The notes: generated from the letters alone by a model not told the origin. A stretch of 64,000 bases of DNA from CAZPHU01 sp964419255 (GCA_964419255.1 CAYQOU010000003.1:51482-115481), one strand, 5' to 3'; positions 8,562 through 17,627 are shown, counted from the first letter of the stretch. A program made the numbers and translations.

Positions 8562-9302
8562 ATGGTGACCGACAGACACACTCTCTCCCGCATGCAGCAG
8601 GAGCATCAACCCGAAGAAATCCGCCGACGGCTAAACAACAATCGTTCAAGCTATCTGGGAGATGCCGTTTTGGGAGGCATGGACGGATGTGTAACAACCT
8701 TTGCCATCGTCGCGGGAACGGTTGGGGGAGGCTTTGGTGCTTCGGTGGCGCTGATCCTCGGTGTCGCCAATCTTATGGCCGATGGGTTCAGTATGGCGGT
8801 GAGCAACTATCAGAAAACCAAGGTGGAGCGCGATGAGGTGGAGGGGGCGCGACGGCGGGAGGAGACGCATATCGAGGTAGTGCCGGAGGGCGAAAAGGAG
8901 GAGGTGCGTCAAATCTTTGCACAAAAAGGCTTTGAGGGAAAAACTCTGGAGAAGATCGTAGAGGTGATCACCGCAAACAAGGATCTGTGGCTGGATACGG
9001 TGCTCACAGAGGAGATGGGCCTTCAGGTGCAGGGGGCATCGCCTGTACGAGCCGGCGTGTCGACGTTTGTCGCTTTTGTTCTCATCGGGCTTATACCACT
9101 GATTCCGTTTATGATTCCGGAACTGACCCTGGCGATGCGCTTTCTGAGCAGCGCGACCATTACAGCATTGGCCTTTGGGGGTATCGGAGTCGCGAAAGGA
9201 CTGATTCTGGGACAAGAGGTGATCAGATCATCCCTGCAGACGCTTCTGACCGGCGGAGGAGCCGCGGCCCTGGCATTCGGGGTAGGCTACTGGCTGCGAT
9301 GA
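8562..9302 (+). CDS. VIT1/CCC1-family Fe2+/Mn2+ transporter
   Basis: 246 residues. A first membrane pair (DAVLGGMDGCVTTFAIVAG and LILGVANLMADGFSMAVSNY) carries the VIT1/CCC1 hallmarks GxxDGxxTxFAxV and ANxxADGxSM. A charged Glu-rich cytoplasmic segment (about residues 85-155, with GEKEEVRQIFAQKGFEGK) matches the family's metal-binding domain, then three more membrane helices. In vacuolar and bacterial homologues this moves Fe2+ or Mn2+ out of the cytosol. ATG preceded by AGAGGGG. Divergent from the preceding gene; the next gene begins 149 bases later, so operon membership is uncertain. Confidence 0.9.
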   Translation: MVTDRHTLSRMQQEHQPEEIRRRLNNNRSSYLGDAVLGGMDGCVTTFAIVAGTVGGGFGASVALILGVANLMADGFSMAVSNYQKTKVERDEVEGARRREETHIEVVPEGEKEEVRQIFAQKGFEGKTLEKIVEVITANKDLWLDTVLTEEMGLQVQGASPVRAGVSTFVAFVLIGLIPLIPFMIPELTLAMRFLSSATITALAFGGIGVAKGLILGQEVIRSSLQTLLTGGGAAALAFGVGYWLR

Positions 9303-9451
9303 GGGGGCGGATTATGAGCGATGGACGATCAGCTGTAATCGGGGGCAAGAAAAGCTTTTCGTCTTGATACTTCTCATTTCGCTGTTCGCTCATCGCACAT
9401 CGTCCTTCAACCGTCCATCAACCGATATTCACTCCAAAAAAGGAATAATAC

Positions 9452-10216
9452 ATGCGAATGAAAATGAAAAACCTGATGCTGCTGCCTGTCGCGGCGGCGC
9501 TGATTTTTGCGCAGGATCCGTCCACCCCCGATGCCGCTGCTATAGTCGAGGCGGCCGATCAGATTATGCGCGGCGAGACAAGCACGGGCGAGATGAGCAT
9601 GACGATCACCAAGCCCGCCTGGAAACGCAGCATCTCCATGCGATTTTGGAGCAAGGGGGATGAGTTTATGCTTATTCGTATCACCGCCCCCGCTCGCGAT
9701 CAGGGCATGATGTATCTGAAACGCTACGATGAACTCTGGCAGTGGGTGCCCTCGGTGGAAAGAACCATAAAGATACCGCCATCCATGATGATGCAGTCGT
9801 GGATGGGCAGCGACTTTACAAACGACGACCTTGTGCGGAGTGCATCGATCGTGCAAGACTATACCCACACCTATGTGGGTGATACCACCATACGTGATCA
9901 TCCCGCCTTTATCATACGTATGGTGCCAAAACCGCAGGCACCTGTGGTGTGGGATCATGTAAAGATGTGGGTGAGCAAAGAAGACAGCCTGTGGCTTCGG
10001 GCGCAATACTACGGGGAGGAAGGAGATCTGACAAATACGCTTGTCCTTTCCGAAATTCGGGAGATGGGCGGTCGGAGCATTCCGACCCATTGGGAGATGA
10101 TTCCCGCCGACAAGGAGCAACAGCGCACGATTCTGCAATACGAATCCATGGAGTTTAATGTGCCTGTAGAAGACTCGTTTTTCTCACTTCAGAACATGAG
10201 GCGTATGCGAAAATGA
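9452..10216 (+). CDS. LolA-like outer-membrane lipoprotein-sorting family protein
   Basis: 254 residues with a short signal peptide (MKNLMLLPVAAALIFAQ) and a periplasmic half-barrel domain of the COG2834/LolA-like type: 'ADQIMRGETSTGEMSMTI', 'FMLIRITAPARDQGMMYLK', 'LWQWVPSVERTIKIPPSMM', 'SWMGSDFTNDDL' are the conserved blocks. Such proteins bind lipid acyl chains in a hydrophobic cavity; their cargo is unknown. RBS AAAGGAATAATAC. The TGA overlaps the next ATG (ATGA), and the following genes encode a LolCDE-like exporter and a beta-barrel, so it likely shuttles cargo across the periplasm. Confidence 0.85.
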   Translation: MRMKMKNLMLLPVAAALIFAQDPSTPDAAAIVEAADQIMRGETSTGEMSMTITKPAWKRSISMRFWSKGDEFMLIRITAPARDQGMMYLKRYDELWQWVPSVERTIKIPPSMMMQSWMGSDFTNDDLVRSASIVQDYTHTYVGDTTIRDHPAFIIRMVPKPQAPVVWDHVKMWVSKEDSLWLRAQYYGEEGDLTNTLVLSEIREMGGRSIPTHWEMIPADKEQQRTILQYESMEFNVPVEDSFFSLQNMRRMRK

Positions 10217-11436
10217 ACATGTATCTGACGCTTGCCTGGCGAAATCTGTGGCGAAACAAGCGCCGTACGATCATCACCATGGCATCTGTGTATTTTGCGG
10301 TGATCCTGGTTCTGTTTACCCGCTCGATGCAGCTTGGTACCTACGAGCATATCATCAATAACACCCTGAGAATGTACACCGGATATATACAGATACAGGG
10401 AGAAGGCTACTGGGAGCACCGTTCTCTGGAAAACAGCATGGCAATAGCCGATTCCATAATCGATGCGATCCGCCGGTTGCCCTCGACCACGGATGTGGTT
10501 CCCCGCCTCGAATCGTTTGCGCTGGCATCATCGGGCCGGCAGACCCGGGGAGCTATAGTCATGGGAGTAGATCCGCGGCGGGAAAACGATATGGCCGGGC
10601 TGAGAAAGAGGATTCAGAAAGGCGATTATCTGGGTCAAACCGATACGGGGGCGCTGATCGGCTTGCAGCTTTCCGAAAAACTGAAAATAGGGGTAGGAGA
10701 TACGGTGGTTCTGATCGGCCAGGGCTACTACGGGGTGAGTGCGGCGGGCAAGTATGCGGTCGAAGGGATAGTGGAGATCCCCGAGGGCAGTTTTGATGCG
10801 GGAGTGGTCTACTTGACGCTGCCGGAGGCTCAGTGGCTGTATTCAGCCGACGGCAGATTGACCTCGGTGGCAATCATGCTCGAGGGGCCCGAGCACATGC
10901 AGGATGCCATGCAGACTATCATGGGCCTGGTGGATACGGCCACATACGATGTGATGGGATGGCGCGAGATGGTGCCGGAGCTGGTGCAGTCCATCGAGCT
11001 TGACAATGTGAGCGGACTGATCATGCTGGGCATACTCTATCTGGTGATCGGCTTTGGTGTGTTCGGGACGGTTATGATGATGGTGGCTGAACGTCGACGG
11101 GAGTCGGCGGTACTGGTCGCAGCGGGGATGCGTCGCAGCCGGTTGAGTCTGCTGGTATTTCTGGAGACATTGATCATCGGGACCGTGGGTACGATCGTCG
11201 GTGCCTTGACCGCATGGCCGATTCTTGTTTACATGAGAGCAAACCCGATTGTGATGACCGGAAATGCCGCCGATGCGATGCGGGAGTATGGCTATGAGCC
11301 GCTGATACCTTTTCTGGTGGAGCCGTCCATATTTATTAACCAGGCGCTGGTTGTTCTGTTTATCGCCGTGGTTGCCGTTTTGTATCCGGTCTATTCCATT
11401 ACCCGTTTCAAACTGGTCGATACTCTGCGATCGTAA
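10213..11436 (+). CDS. FtsX/LolC-E-type ABC permease, first subunit
   Basis: 407 residues beginning with the typical 'LAWRNLWRNKRRT' amphipathic start and TM1, then a large periplasmic MacB-type domain (about residues 45-265), and three C-terminal membrane helices with 'MMVAERRRESAVLVAAGMRR', the coupling helix that contacts the ATPase. Architecture as in LolC/LolE, which extract lipoproteins, or MacB-like mechanotransmitters. Overlaps the LolA-like gene by 4 bases. Confidence 0.9.
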   Translation: MNMYLTLAWRNLWRNKRRTIITMASVYFAVILVLFTRSMQLGTYEHIINNTLRMYTGYIQIQGEGYWEHRSLENSMAIADSIIDAIRRLPSTTDVVPRLESFALASSGRQTRGAIVMGVDPRRENDMAGLRKRIQKGDYLGQTDTGALIGLQLSEKLKIGVGDTVVLIGQGYYGVSAAGKYAVEGIVEIPEGSFDAGVVYLTLPEAQWLYSADGRLTSVAIMLEGPEHMQDAMQTIMGLVDTATYDVMGWREMVPELVQSIELDNVSGLIMLGILYLVIGFGVFGTVMMMVAERRRESAVLVAAGMRRSRLSLLVFLETLIIGTVGTIVGALTAWPILVYMRANPIVMTGNAADAMREYGYEPLIPFLVEPSIFINQALVVLFIAVVAVLYPVYSITRFKLVDTLRS

Positions 11437-11447
11437 AGGAGATTGCG

Positions 11448-12662
11448 ATGCTAATGTCTCTGGCATGGAAAAACATCTGGCGAAACAAGACGCGCAGTCT
11501 TATCATACTGACCGCGATAGCCCTGGGTATTCTGGGGGGGATGTTGGCAAGCGGGTTCAGTTATGGAATGGTCGAGCAAATGATATCGGCGGCCATCGGC
11601 ACCCGTCTGGCTCATATACAGATTCATCACCCGGAATTCTCCGACCAGCAGGACCCCTCCCTGACCATTGAACGTTACGATAGTATCCTTGCCGCGGCCG
11701 AGGGTGTGGAGTCGGTTGTCGGTATCTCCCCGCGTCTGGTGGTCAACGGGATGGCGGTTTCTCCGAAGACAAGCTCGGGGGCTGTGATTCAGGGCGTCGA
11801 TCCGCAACGGGAACGCAGGGTCAGCGATGTCGCCGCAAATATTGTAAGCGGCGTGTGGTTTGGCGACGATGCGCTAAACCCGGTGGTTATCGGCACTCAG
11901 CTGGCGGAGAAACTTGATATCGATGTCGGATCGAAAATCGTGTTTACATTCCAGGACGTAAATAACACCATAACCGGTGCGGCCTTTAAGGTGACCGGAA
12001 CCTATGAAACGGTTTCTTCCCAGTATGATGTTACCCACGTTTTTGTGCGTCAATCCGACCTGCGAGACCTTCTCGAGCTGCCCCGCGGCCTTCATGAAAT
12101 AGCGATACTTTTAAGCTCGTCGAGGAATGTGACGCACATCGCAGACAGGCTAAAGATGCGGTTTCCATCCGCAAAGGTCCAGACCTGGCGGGAGCTTGCT
12201 CCGGAGCTTCAATACATCTCCGAGATGATGGACACCAGCCTGCTTATCTTCATGGGGGTAATTCTTCTGGCCCTTGCCTTCGGGATAATCAATACGATGT
12301 TGATGGTGGTGCTGGAGCGCAGGCGGGAGTTGGGGATGCTTATGGCGGTGGGAATGCACAGAAAAAGCGTCTTCCAGACAATCATGCTGGAGACCATACT
12401 TTTGTCGTTGACCGGAGCGGTGACGGGTATGGTTCTTAGTATGACATCGGTACTGGTTCTTGCCGAAACGGGAATCGATCTAACGCTTTTTTCGGAGGGA
12501 CTCAGGGATCTGGGGCTCAGCGAGATTTTGTATCCTACGCTTCCATGGCGGCTCTACCCGATAATAACTTTGATGATGATTGTGACTGCGGTTTTGGCGG
12601 CGGTGTATCCGGCGGTGATCGCTCTGCGTCTCAAACCGGCATCTGCACTGCGAACCATGTGA
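11448..12662 (+). CDS. FtsX/LolC-E-type ABC permease, second subunit
   Basis: 404 residues, paralogous to the preceding permease: 'LAWKNIWRNKTRS' start, periplasmic domain with 'GVDPQRERRVSDVA' (compare 'GVDPRRENDMAGL' in the first subunit), and three C-terminal helices with 'LMVVLERRRELGMLMAVGMH'. The two probably form a LolCE-like heterodimer. RBS AAAGGAGATTGCG. Eleven bases separate the genes. Confidence 0.9.
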   Translation: MLMSLAWKNIWRNKTRSLIILTAIALGILGGMLASGFSYGMVEQMISAAIGTRLAHIQIHHPEFSDQQDPSLTIERYDSILAAAEGVESVVGISPRLVVNGMAVSPKTSSGAVIQGVDPQRERRVSDVAANIVSGVWFGDDALNPVVIGTQLAEKLDIDVGSKIVFTFQDVNNTITGAAFKVTGTYETVSSQYDVTHVFVRQSDLRDLLELPRGLHEIAILLSSSRNVTHIADRLKMRFPSAKVQTWRELAPELQYISEMMDTSLLIFMGVILLALAFGIINTMLMVVLERRRELGMLMAVGMHRKSVFQTIMLETILLSLTGAVTGMVLSMTSVLVLAETGIDLTLFSEGLRDLGLSEILYPTLPWRLYPIITLMMIVTAVLAAVYPAVIALRLKPASALRTM

Positions 12663-12675
12663 AAGGTGGATCCAA

Positions 12676-13359
12676 ATGCATGTGATTGTCACCGAGAAGC
12701 TGACAAAGATCTACAACGAATCGAGTGTGCCGGTGAAGGCACTCTCTGATGTTAACCTGACGGTTGAGGAGGGCGAATTCACTTCTATTGTGGGCCCGTC
12801 GGGCTCGGGCAAGAGTACTCTTCTGAACATGATCGGAGGACTCGACTCACCATCCCGGGGCAGGGTAGAGATCAGAGACAAGGATCTGAACACCCTGGGG
12901 GGAGGGGAGCTGATCGATTTTCGTCTTCATAATATCGGCTTTGTGTTCCAGGCGTATAATCTTATACCGGTGTTGACTGCACGGGAGAACATCGAATTTA
13001 TCATGCTGCTTCAGAAGCGGTCGAAAAAGGAGCGCCACGAACGTGCCTCGGAACTTCTTGCGGCGGTGGGGCTGAAGGGCCGGGGCAACCACCGCCCTTC
13101 CCAGCTGTCCGGTGGCGAGCAGCAGCGTGTGGCCGTGGCCCGGGCCCTGGCGGCCAAGCCGGCCTTTATCCTGGCAGACGAGCCCACCGCCAATCTGGAC
13201 AGCCATTCGGCGGAAAATCTGTTGGATATGATGGCGGAGCTGAATAGAAATTCGGGGACGACTTTTCTCTTCTCCACACACGACGATCGGGTCATTCGAC
13301 GCGCCCGCAGGGTGGTGACACTCAGAGACGGTGCGATCGAATCAGATAAATCGGGGTGA
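12676..13359 (+). CDS. ABC transporter ATPase, LolD/MacB-like
   Basis: 227 residues, the ATPase for the two permeases. Walker A GPSGSGKST, signature LSGGEQQR, Walker B FILADEPT, and the switch His in FLFSTHD are all present, as is the MacB/LolD 'GFVFQAYNLIPVLTARENIE' Q-loop region. Starts 13 bases after the second permease with AAAGGTGG as ribosome site. Confidence 0.95.
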   Translation: MHVIVTEKLTKIYNESSVPVKALSDVNLTVEEGEFTSIVGPSGSGKSTLLNMIGGLDSPSRGRVEIRDKDLNTLGGGELIDFRLHNIGFVFQAYNLIPVLTARENIEFIMLLQKRSKKERHERASELLAAVGLKGRGNHRPSQLSGGEQQRVAVARALAAKPAFILADEPTANLDSHSAENLLDMMAELNRNSGTTFLFSTHDDRVIRRARRVVTLRDGAIESDKSG

Positions 13360-13373
13360 TTAGTTTTTTGGCG

Positions 13374-13405
13374 AGGATGACAGAGCAATCGGCTCTGATC
13401 ATCCT
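13374..13405 (+). other. intra-operon hairpin after the ATPase gene
   Basis: AGGATGA-CAGAGC, a 5-base loop, GCTCTG-A-TCATCCT: a 13 bp stem with one bulged A, beginning 15 bases past the ATPase stop. It lacks a T tract, so it may stabilise or attenuate the upstream mRNA rather than end it. The 260-base gap before the beta-barrel gene is the only sizeable one in this unit. Confidence 0.5.
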
Positions 13406-13587
13406 GAAAAGATAATAAGCAGCAAATCCTTTGATTCGGCGTAATAATTGCTGAAAATTATCACCCGAATCGGTAATCGTGCCGAAGATGGTTTCATCAG
13501 GCCCTGTGCTCCAAAAGAGCAGGTTTTTGTGTCACCATTTTTTAGTCTATGGTCTTTTATTTCCTAATCCCTCGATCCTCGATCGCA

Positions 13588-13606
13588 GATTCTCCGGCTC
13601 TGCCGG
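13588..13606. repeat. dispersed short repeat, copy 1
   Basis: GATTCTCCGGCTCTGCCGG, a 19-base string found identically at 59016-59034. It holds a CCGGC-TCT-GCCGG mini-hairpin. A diverged relative, including the preceding CCTCGATyCTyGATC, is visible around 20737-20778. Confidence 0.6.
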
Positions 13607-13619
13607 CCAGGGGTGTGCT

Positions 13620-14828
13620 ATGAACAGAGTGCTTTTAGTGACCATTTTTGTCTTATCGGCAGTATACGGGCAGAATGCCACCTGGGTTCCAAACCGGGAA
13701 AACACCGACCTTGGTGGTTACGTACAGGAAGTCGCAGTCGTTTCGATAAACGACACATCCGCAGGCTACAACAACGTCCTGCAGAGCCGTTTCAATGCAG
13801 ACTATTACCCCGGCAGCTTTATTAGTACCACCCTGGAGGGTAGACTGCTTCTTTACAGTGGCGATTTTTTGGACAACCCCGCCTTTGGCGGCATAAACGC
13901 CGCGGCCCGGCAGCTGGCCGTGGATGCGCAATACCTGGATCTGACCGGCGGATGGCCTTCCATCCTGTACGGTACGATCGACCGGGCGTGGGTGCATCTT
14001 TCGCTAAACAGCCTCTCTCTGCGGGTGGGACGTCAGAGAATAAACTGGGGTACCAATCTGGTGTGGAATCCAAACGACTGGTTCAACACCTACTCTCCTA
14101 TCGACTTTCTCTACCCGGAGGGGCCGGGAGTGGATGCGTTGCGGATGGTTTGGTACACCGGAGCCCTCTCGATGGCCGAGCTTGCCCTGGAGGCGGGCAA
14201 AAAGCAGCAGGACCGGACGTTTGCCGCACTCTATAGGTTTAACACGTTCAACTACGATATCCAGTCTCAGGCAGGTTTGTTCGGAAACGACGCGGCCGGG
14301 GGGCTGAGCTGGGCTGGGCGGATTTTCGATGCCGGGTTCAGGGGGGAGCTGGCGTATTTCCACCCATTCTTTCAGGATGAGGAGCTGGAGGTGGCCGATT
14401 CCCTGGGGACCTTCGTCTTTGCCCTCTCCGGCGATTATACCTTTACCAATTCATTGTATCTGCATGCGGAGGCACTCTACAACGGCTTTGGCTCGGAGGA
14501 GGTGTCATCCACGGTCGACAACCTGAGCGCGGGATTCGGCGGTGAGACGTTTGGTTCTCAACGGACCATATCGGCAAAGAATCTCACCCCTGCCCGCTTC
14601 AGCCTCTTCGGGGAGATCTCCTACCAGATCACCCCGCTGCTTATCGCCACCCTCTCCTCGATCCTTAACCCGGACGACCTCTCTTTCTATATAGGCCCGT
14701 CACTGCGGTATTCGCTGGTCACCGATCTGGACCTGACCCTCCTCGCCCAGATATTTGGTGGAGATGAGAACTCGGAGTACGGTGACTACGATCCGATCAT
14801 TGCAGGTATAGCTCAGTGGTCCTTCTGA
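13620..14828 (+). CDS. outer-membrane beta-barrel protein of the export unit
   Basis: 402 residues from the ATG at 13620, preferred to the in-frame 13479 start because an AGGGG lies before it and a signal peptide follows (MNRVLLVTIFVLSAVYGQ). The rest alternates polar and aromatic/hydrophobic residues in short strands and ends in aromatic Phe (AGIAQWSF), the signature of a BAM-inserted porin-like barrel. 'LRVGRQRINWGTNLVWNPND' resembles the 'GRQxxxWG' motif of DUF1302-type barrels. In other bacteria such barrels accompany LolA-like proteins and lipid exporters, suggesting it is the outer-membrane acceptor here (inference). Confidence 0.75.
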   Translation: MNRVLLVTIFVLSAVYGQNATWVPNRENTDLGGYVQEVAVVSINDTSAGYNNVLQSRFNADYYPGSFISTTLEGRLLLYSGDFLDNPAFGGINAAARQLAVDAQYLDLTGGWPSILYGTIDRAWVHLSLNSLSLRVGRQRINWGTNLVWNPNDWFNTYSPIDFLYPEGPGVDALRMVWYTGALSMAELALEAGKKQQDRTFAALYRFNTFNYDIQSQAGLFGNDAAGGLSWAGRIFDAGFRGELAYFHPFFQDEELEVADSLGTFVFALSGDYTFTNSLYLHAEALYNGFGSEEVSSTVDNLSAGFGGETFGSQRTISAKNLTPARFSLFGEISYQITPLLIATLSSILNPDDLSFYIGPSLRYSLVTDLDLTLLAQIFGGDENSEYGDYDPIIAGIAQWSF

Positions 14829-14959
14829 TGAAAGAGTTCGATGGGCAGTACGGCAAGGGGTGAACCGAGAACATCAAGGTTTGATCGGATGGCTGCTACA
14901 GGAGTATTTTGGGTTTCCCCGCATATGACGGCCAACTAATCATGAAAGGAAAAAAACCT

Positions 14960-15496
14960 ATGAAGCGGCTGGATCTTGCATTGAGAACCTTCTTCTGGAT
15001 TTTGTTCAACAAACGTTTTGCAGATAAAGTTAATCGGTTCTTTGTTTCCCCTGTAGAGGAGAAGAAACCGGCAGAAAAACAGGCCGCGCCACCGCCGCCT
15101 CCGCCAAAGCCGCTACGCAACGATGCGATCACTCTTATGGCGCTGCTTCAGCGGGAGGCTCGTCTGGTGGACTTTCTTCAGGAGAAGCTTGATGGATACT
15201 CCGATCAGCAGATCGGGGCCGCGGTCAGGGATGTTCACAGGGACAGCGCCGGGGTACTGCAGAAGGTCTTCGGCCTTCAGCCGCTGACATCCAAAGGCGA
15301 GGGAGAAACCATCACGGTCGAGAAGGGATTCGATCCTCAGCAGTATCGTTTCACCGGTAATCTGGCCGGAGAGCCGCCCTATTCCGGGACCTTGCGTCAC
15401 CACGGCTGGAAAGCCACCCGATGCGAGCTGCCGGTCTGGAAAGGCTCCGAGGAGTCTGTCGATGTGGTGGCCCCCGCTGAGGTGGAGTTGACGTAG
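14960..15496 (+). CDS. DUF2760 domain protein
   Basis: 178 residues from ATG 14960 (AAAGGA 9 bases upstream; an in-frame ATG at 14942 lies further from any ribosome site). N-terminal amphipathic/hydrophobic segment (LALRTFFWILFNKRFADKV), a proline-rich linker (PPPPPPKP), then the DUF2760 core with 'ALLQREARLVDFLQEKL', 'AVRDVHRDS', 'YRFTGNLAGEPPYSGTLRHH' and 'GWKATRCELP'. DUF2760 genes are regularly next to atypical Hsp70 genes, as here. Function unknown; probably a partner of the two chaperones. Confidence 0.88.
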   Translation: MKRLDLALRTFFWILFNKRFADKVNRFFVSPVEEKKPAEKQAAPPPPPPKPLRNDAITLMALLQREARLVDFLQEKLDGYSDQQIGAAVRDVHRDSAGVLQKVFGLQPLTSKGEGETITVEKGFDPQQYRFTGNLAGEPPYSGTLRHHGWKATRCELPVWKGSEESVDVVAPAEVELT

Positions 15497-15504
15497 GGGG
15501 AGAT

Positions 15505-15535
15505 AGAAGTAAGAAGTAAGAAGTAAGAAGTAAGA
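15505..15535. repeat. heptamer tandem repeat (AGAAGTA)4
   Basis: Four perfect AGAAGTA units plus AGA, just after the DUF2760 stop and 24 bases before the N run; the repeat may explain the assembly break. Confidence 0.9.
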
Positions 15536-15559
15536 AAAAAAGAGGCAAAACACGTGGAT

Positions 15560-15659
15560 NNNNNNNNNNNNNNNNNNNNNNNNNNNNNNNNNNNNNNNNN
15601 NNNNNNNNNNNNNNNNNNNNNNNNNNNNNNNNNNNNNNNNNNNNNNNNNNNNNNNNNNN
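15560..15659. other. assembly gap (100 N)
   Basis: Exactly 100 N, the conventional placeholder for a gap of unknown size. The true spacing between the DUF2760 and Hsp70 genes, and whether another gene lies between, cannot be told. Confidence 1.
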
Positions 15660-15825
15660 GACTTTACGGATGTCATGCTTCTTCCCGCTCGATTATTGGG
15701 TGGGACGGAATTTGGCGTGAAAGCGTTTCTATCAGGTTAAATCAGATACCGATCAGTAATCAAAAGACTATAGTTTTGAAAAGCCACCGGCTTATTGGCT
15801 GACATTCATTGAAGGAGCACTGGAT

Positions 15826-17616
15826 ATGCCGGAACAATTTGCACTCGGAATAGATTTGGGTACTACCAACAGTGTAGTCGCCTATACGAGCCTGGATTCC
15901 GAAACCCGGGAAGTAAAGTTGATGAAGGTGCCGCAGGTCTCGGCGCCGTCTACCATAGAGCAGCGCAGCAGCCTACCCTCATTCTGCTATATCGCCACAC
16001 CGGGTGAGGCCGAAAGTGAGGTGTTTGCTCTTGACTGGCAGAGGGATAAGGGCTACGCGGTAGGTGAGGGGGCCCGTCGGCAGTCGGCGGATGTTCCCAC
16101 ACGAACGGTCAGTGCGGCCAAATCGTGGCTTGCAAACACCAGAGTCGATCGTCACAAGCCGATTCTTCCCTGGGAGGCTCCCTCCGATGTGCAGAAAATC
16201 TCACCGGTCGAAGCTTCGCGCCGCTACCTGCTGCATCTTGCGACCGCCTGGAGCCAGCTTCACCCCGAGTCGCCGCTGGACGAGCAGAAGGTCGTGCTCA
16301 CCGTACCGGCATCTTTCGATGCCAGCGCCCGTGAGCTGACCCATCAGGCGGCACTGGAGGCCGGACTGCCGCAGGATATGGTATTGTTGGAAGAGCCGCA
16401 GGCTGCGGTTTATGCGTGGCTTAACGATATCGGCGACCAGTGGCGAAAGCAGGTCGGCGTCGGAGACATCATCCTGGTGTGTGATGTCGGAGGGGGAACA
16501 ACCGACTTTTCACTCATCGGGGTCAGCGAAGAAGACGGAGATCTGGTCCTGCGGCGAATAGCCGTGGGAAACCATATCCTGGTGGGAGGCGATAACATGG
16601 ATCTTACACTTGCCCATGTCGCCCAGCAGGCTTTCAATCAGAAGGGAATGCAGCTCGATGCCTGGCAGGCGGTCTCTCTGTGGCATGCCTGTCGCAATGT
16701 AAAGGAGGAACTTCTCGGTAAAAACCCTCCGCAGAGCAAACCGGTGACAATTTTGGGGCGAGGATCAAAGCTGATCGGTTCGACCATATCCGCCGATTTA
16801 CAAAGAGAACAGGTTTCCGAGGCTCTTCTGGAGGGATTCTTCCCTGTGTGCGATCGCGACGAACGTCCGATGCGTCGGCCGGTCTCGGGGTTTCGCCAGA
16901 TCGGATTACCCTTCGAGTCAGACACCGCCGTCACCCGTCACCTGGCGCAATTTCTCAACGCCCACGCGGCGGGTGCCCAACAGTCGATCCGGCCAACCCA
17001 TATTCTCTTCAACGGCGGTGTTTTCAAGTCGGAAATCTTCCGAAGCCGTATCGTCGATGTCATATCCGGCTGGTTTACGGGTGAAAACGCTCCCGATGTG
17101 CTTGTTCGGTCGCCCGATTTTGATAACGCGGTGGCCCGCGGAGCGGCCACCTATGGGTTTATCAAAGAGAGGAAAGGCATTCGAATCCGGGGAGGAACGG
17201 CGCGCTCCTACTATGTGGGAATAGAGACGGCCGGCCCGGCGGTACCCGGTTTCGCCCGTCCGCTGTCAGCTCTCTGCGTGGTACCGTTTGGTATGGAAGA
17301 AGGAACCGAGATCGAGGTGCCGGGGGATGAAATCGGACTCGTGGTGGGAGAGCCGGCGGTTTTCCGGTTCTTCAGCTCCTCGGTTCGCAAGGATGACAAA
17401 CCGGGTACCGTTTTGTCCGGGTGGGAGGAGGATGAGTTGCAGGAGACCGACTCCCTCGAGGCACATCTCCCCGCGGAGGAGCGATTCGAGGAGGGGTATG
17501 TACCGGTGAAATTCCACCCCAGAATAACGGAGCTTGGCATGTTTGAACTCTGGTGTAAGAGTACGGTCGGCGATGACAGCTGGAAACTGGAGTTTAATAT
17601 AAGGGAGCAGAGATAG
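15826..17616 (+). CDS. Hsp70 family protein (short form)
   Basis: 596 residues. The actin-like ATPase shows phosphate-1 'GIDLGTTNSVVAY', phosphate-2 'CDVGGGTTDFSLI', and adenosine motif 'ILFNGGVFKSEIF'. The region after about residue 450 is a beta-rich, substrate-binding-like segment but is short, with no helical lid and no EEVD tail, unlike DnaK. 'VVLTVPASFDASARELTHQAALEAGL' region is Hsp70-typical. RBS GAAGGAGCACTGG. It heads a pair with the next Hsp70, 11 bases apart, and follows DUF2760 across the gap. No GrpE or DnaJ nearby. A specialised chaperone or assembly factor rather than general DnaK. Confidence 0.92.
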   Translation: MPEQFALGIDLGTTNSVVAYTSLDSETREVKLMKVPQVSAPSTIEQRSSLPSFCYIATPGEAESEVFALDWQRDKGYAVGEGARRQSADVPTRTVSAAKSWLANTRVDRHKPILPWEAPSDVQKISPVEASRRYLLHLATAWSQLHPESPLDEQKVVLTVPASFDASARELTHQAALEAGLPQDMVLLEEPQAAVYAWLNDIGDQWRKQVGVGDIILVCDVGGGTTDFSLIGVSEEDGDLVLRRIAVGNHILVGGDNMDLTLAHVAQQAFNQKGMQLDAWQAVSLWHACRNVKEELLGKNPPQSKPVTILGRGSKLIGSTISADLQREQVSEALLEGFFPVCDRDERPMRRPVSGFRQIGLPFESDTAVTRHLAQFLNAHAAGAQQSIRPTHILFNGGVFKSEIFRSRIVDVISGWFTGENAPDVLVRSPDFDNAVARGAATYGFIKERKGIRIRGGTARSYYVGIETAGPAVPGFARPLSALCVVPFGMEEGTEIEVPGDEIGLVVGEPAVFRFFSSSVRKDDKPGTVLSGWEEDELQETDSLEAHLPAEERFEEGYVPVKFHPRITELGMFELWCKSTVGDDSWKLEFNIREQR

Positions 17617-17627
17617 AGAACGCTATT

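Noticed and set aside
15505..15535. CRISPR-like repeats
   Set aside because: Contiguous 7-base tandem units without spacers.
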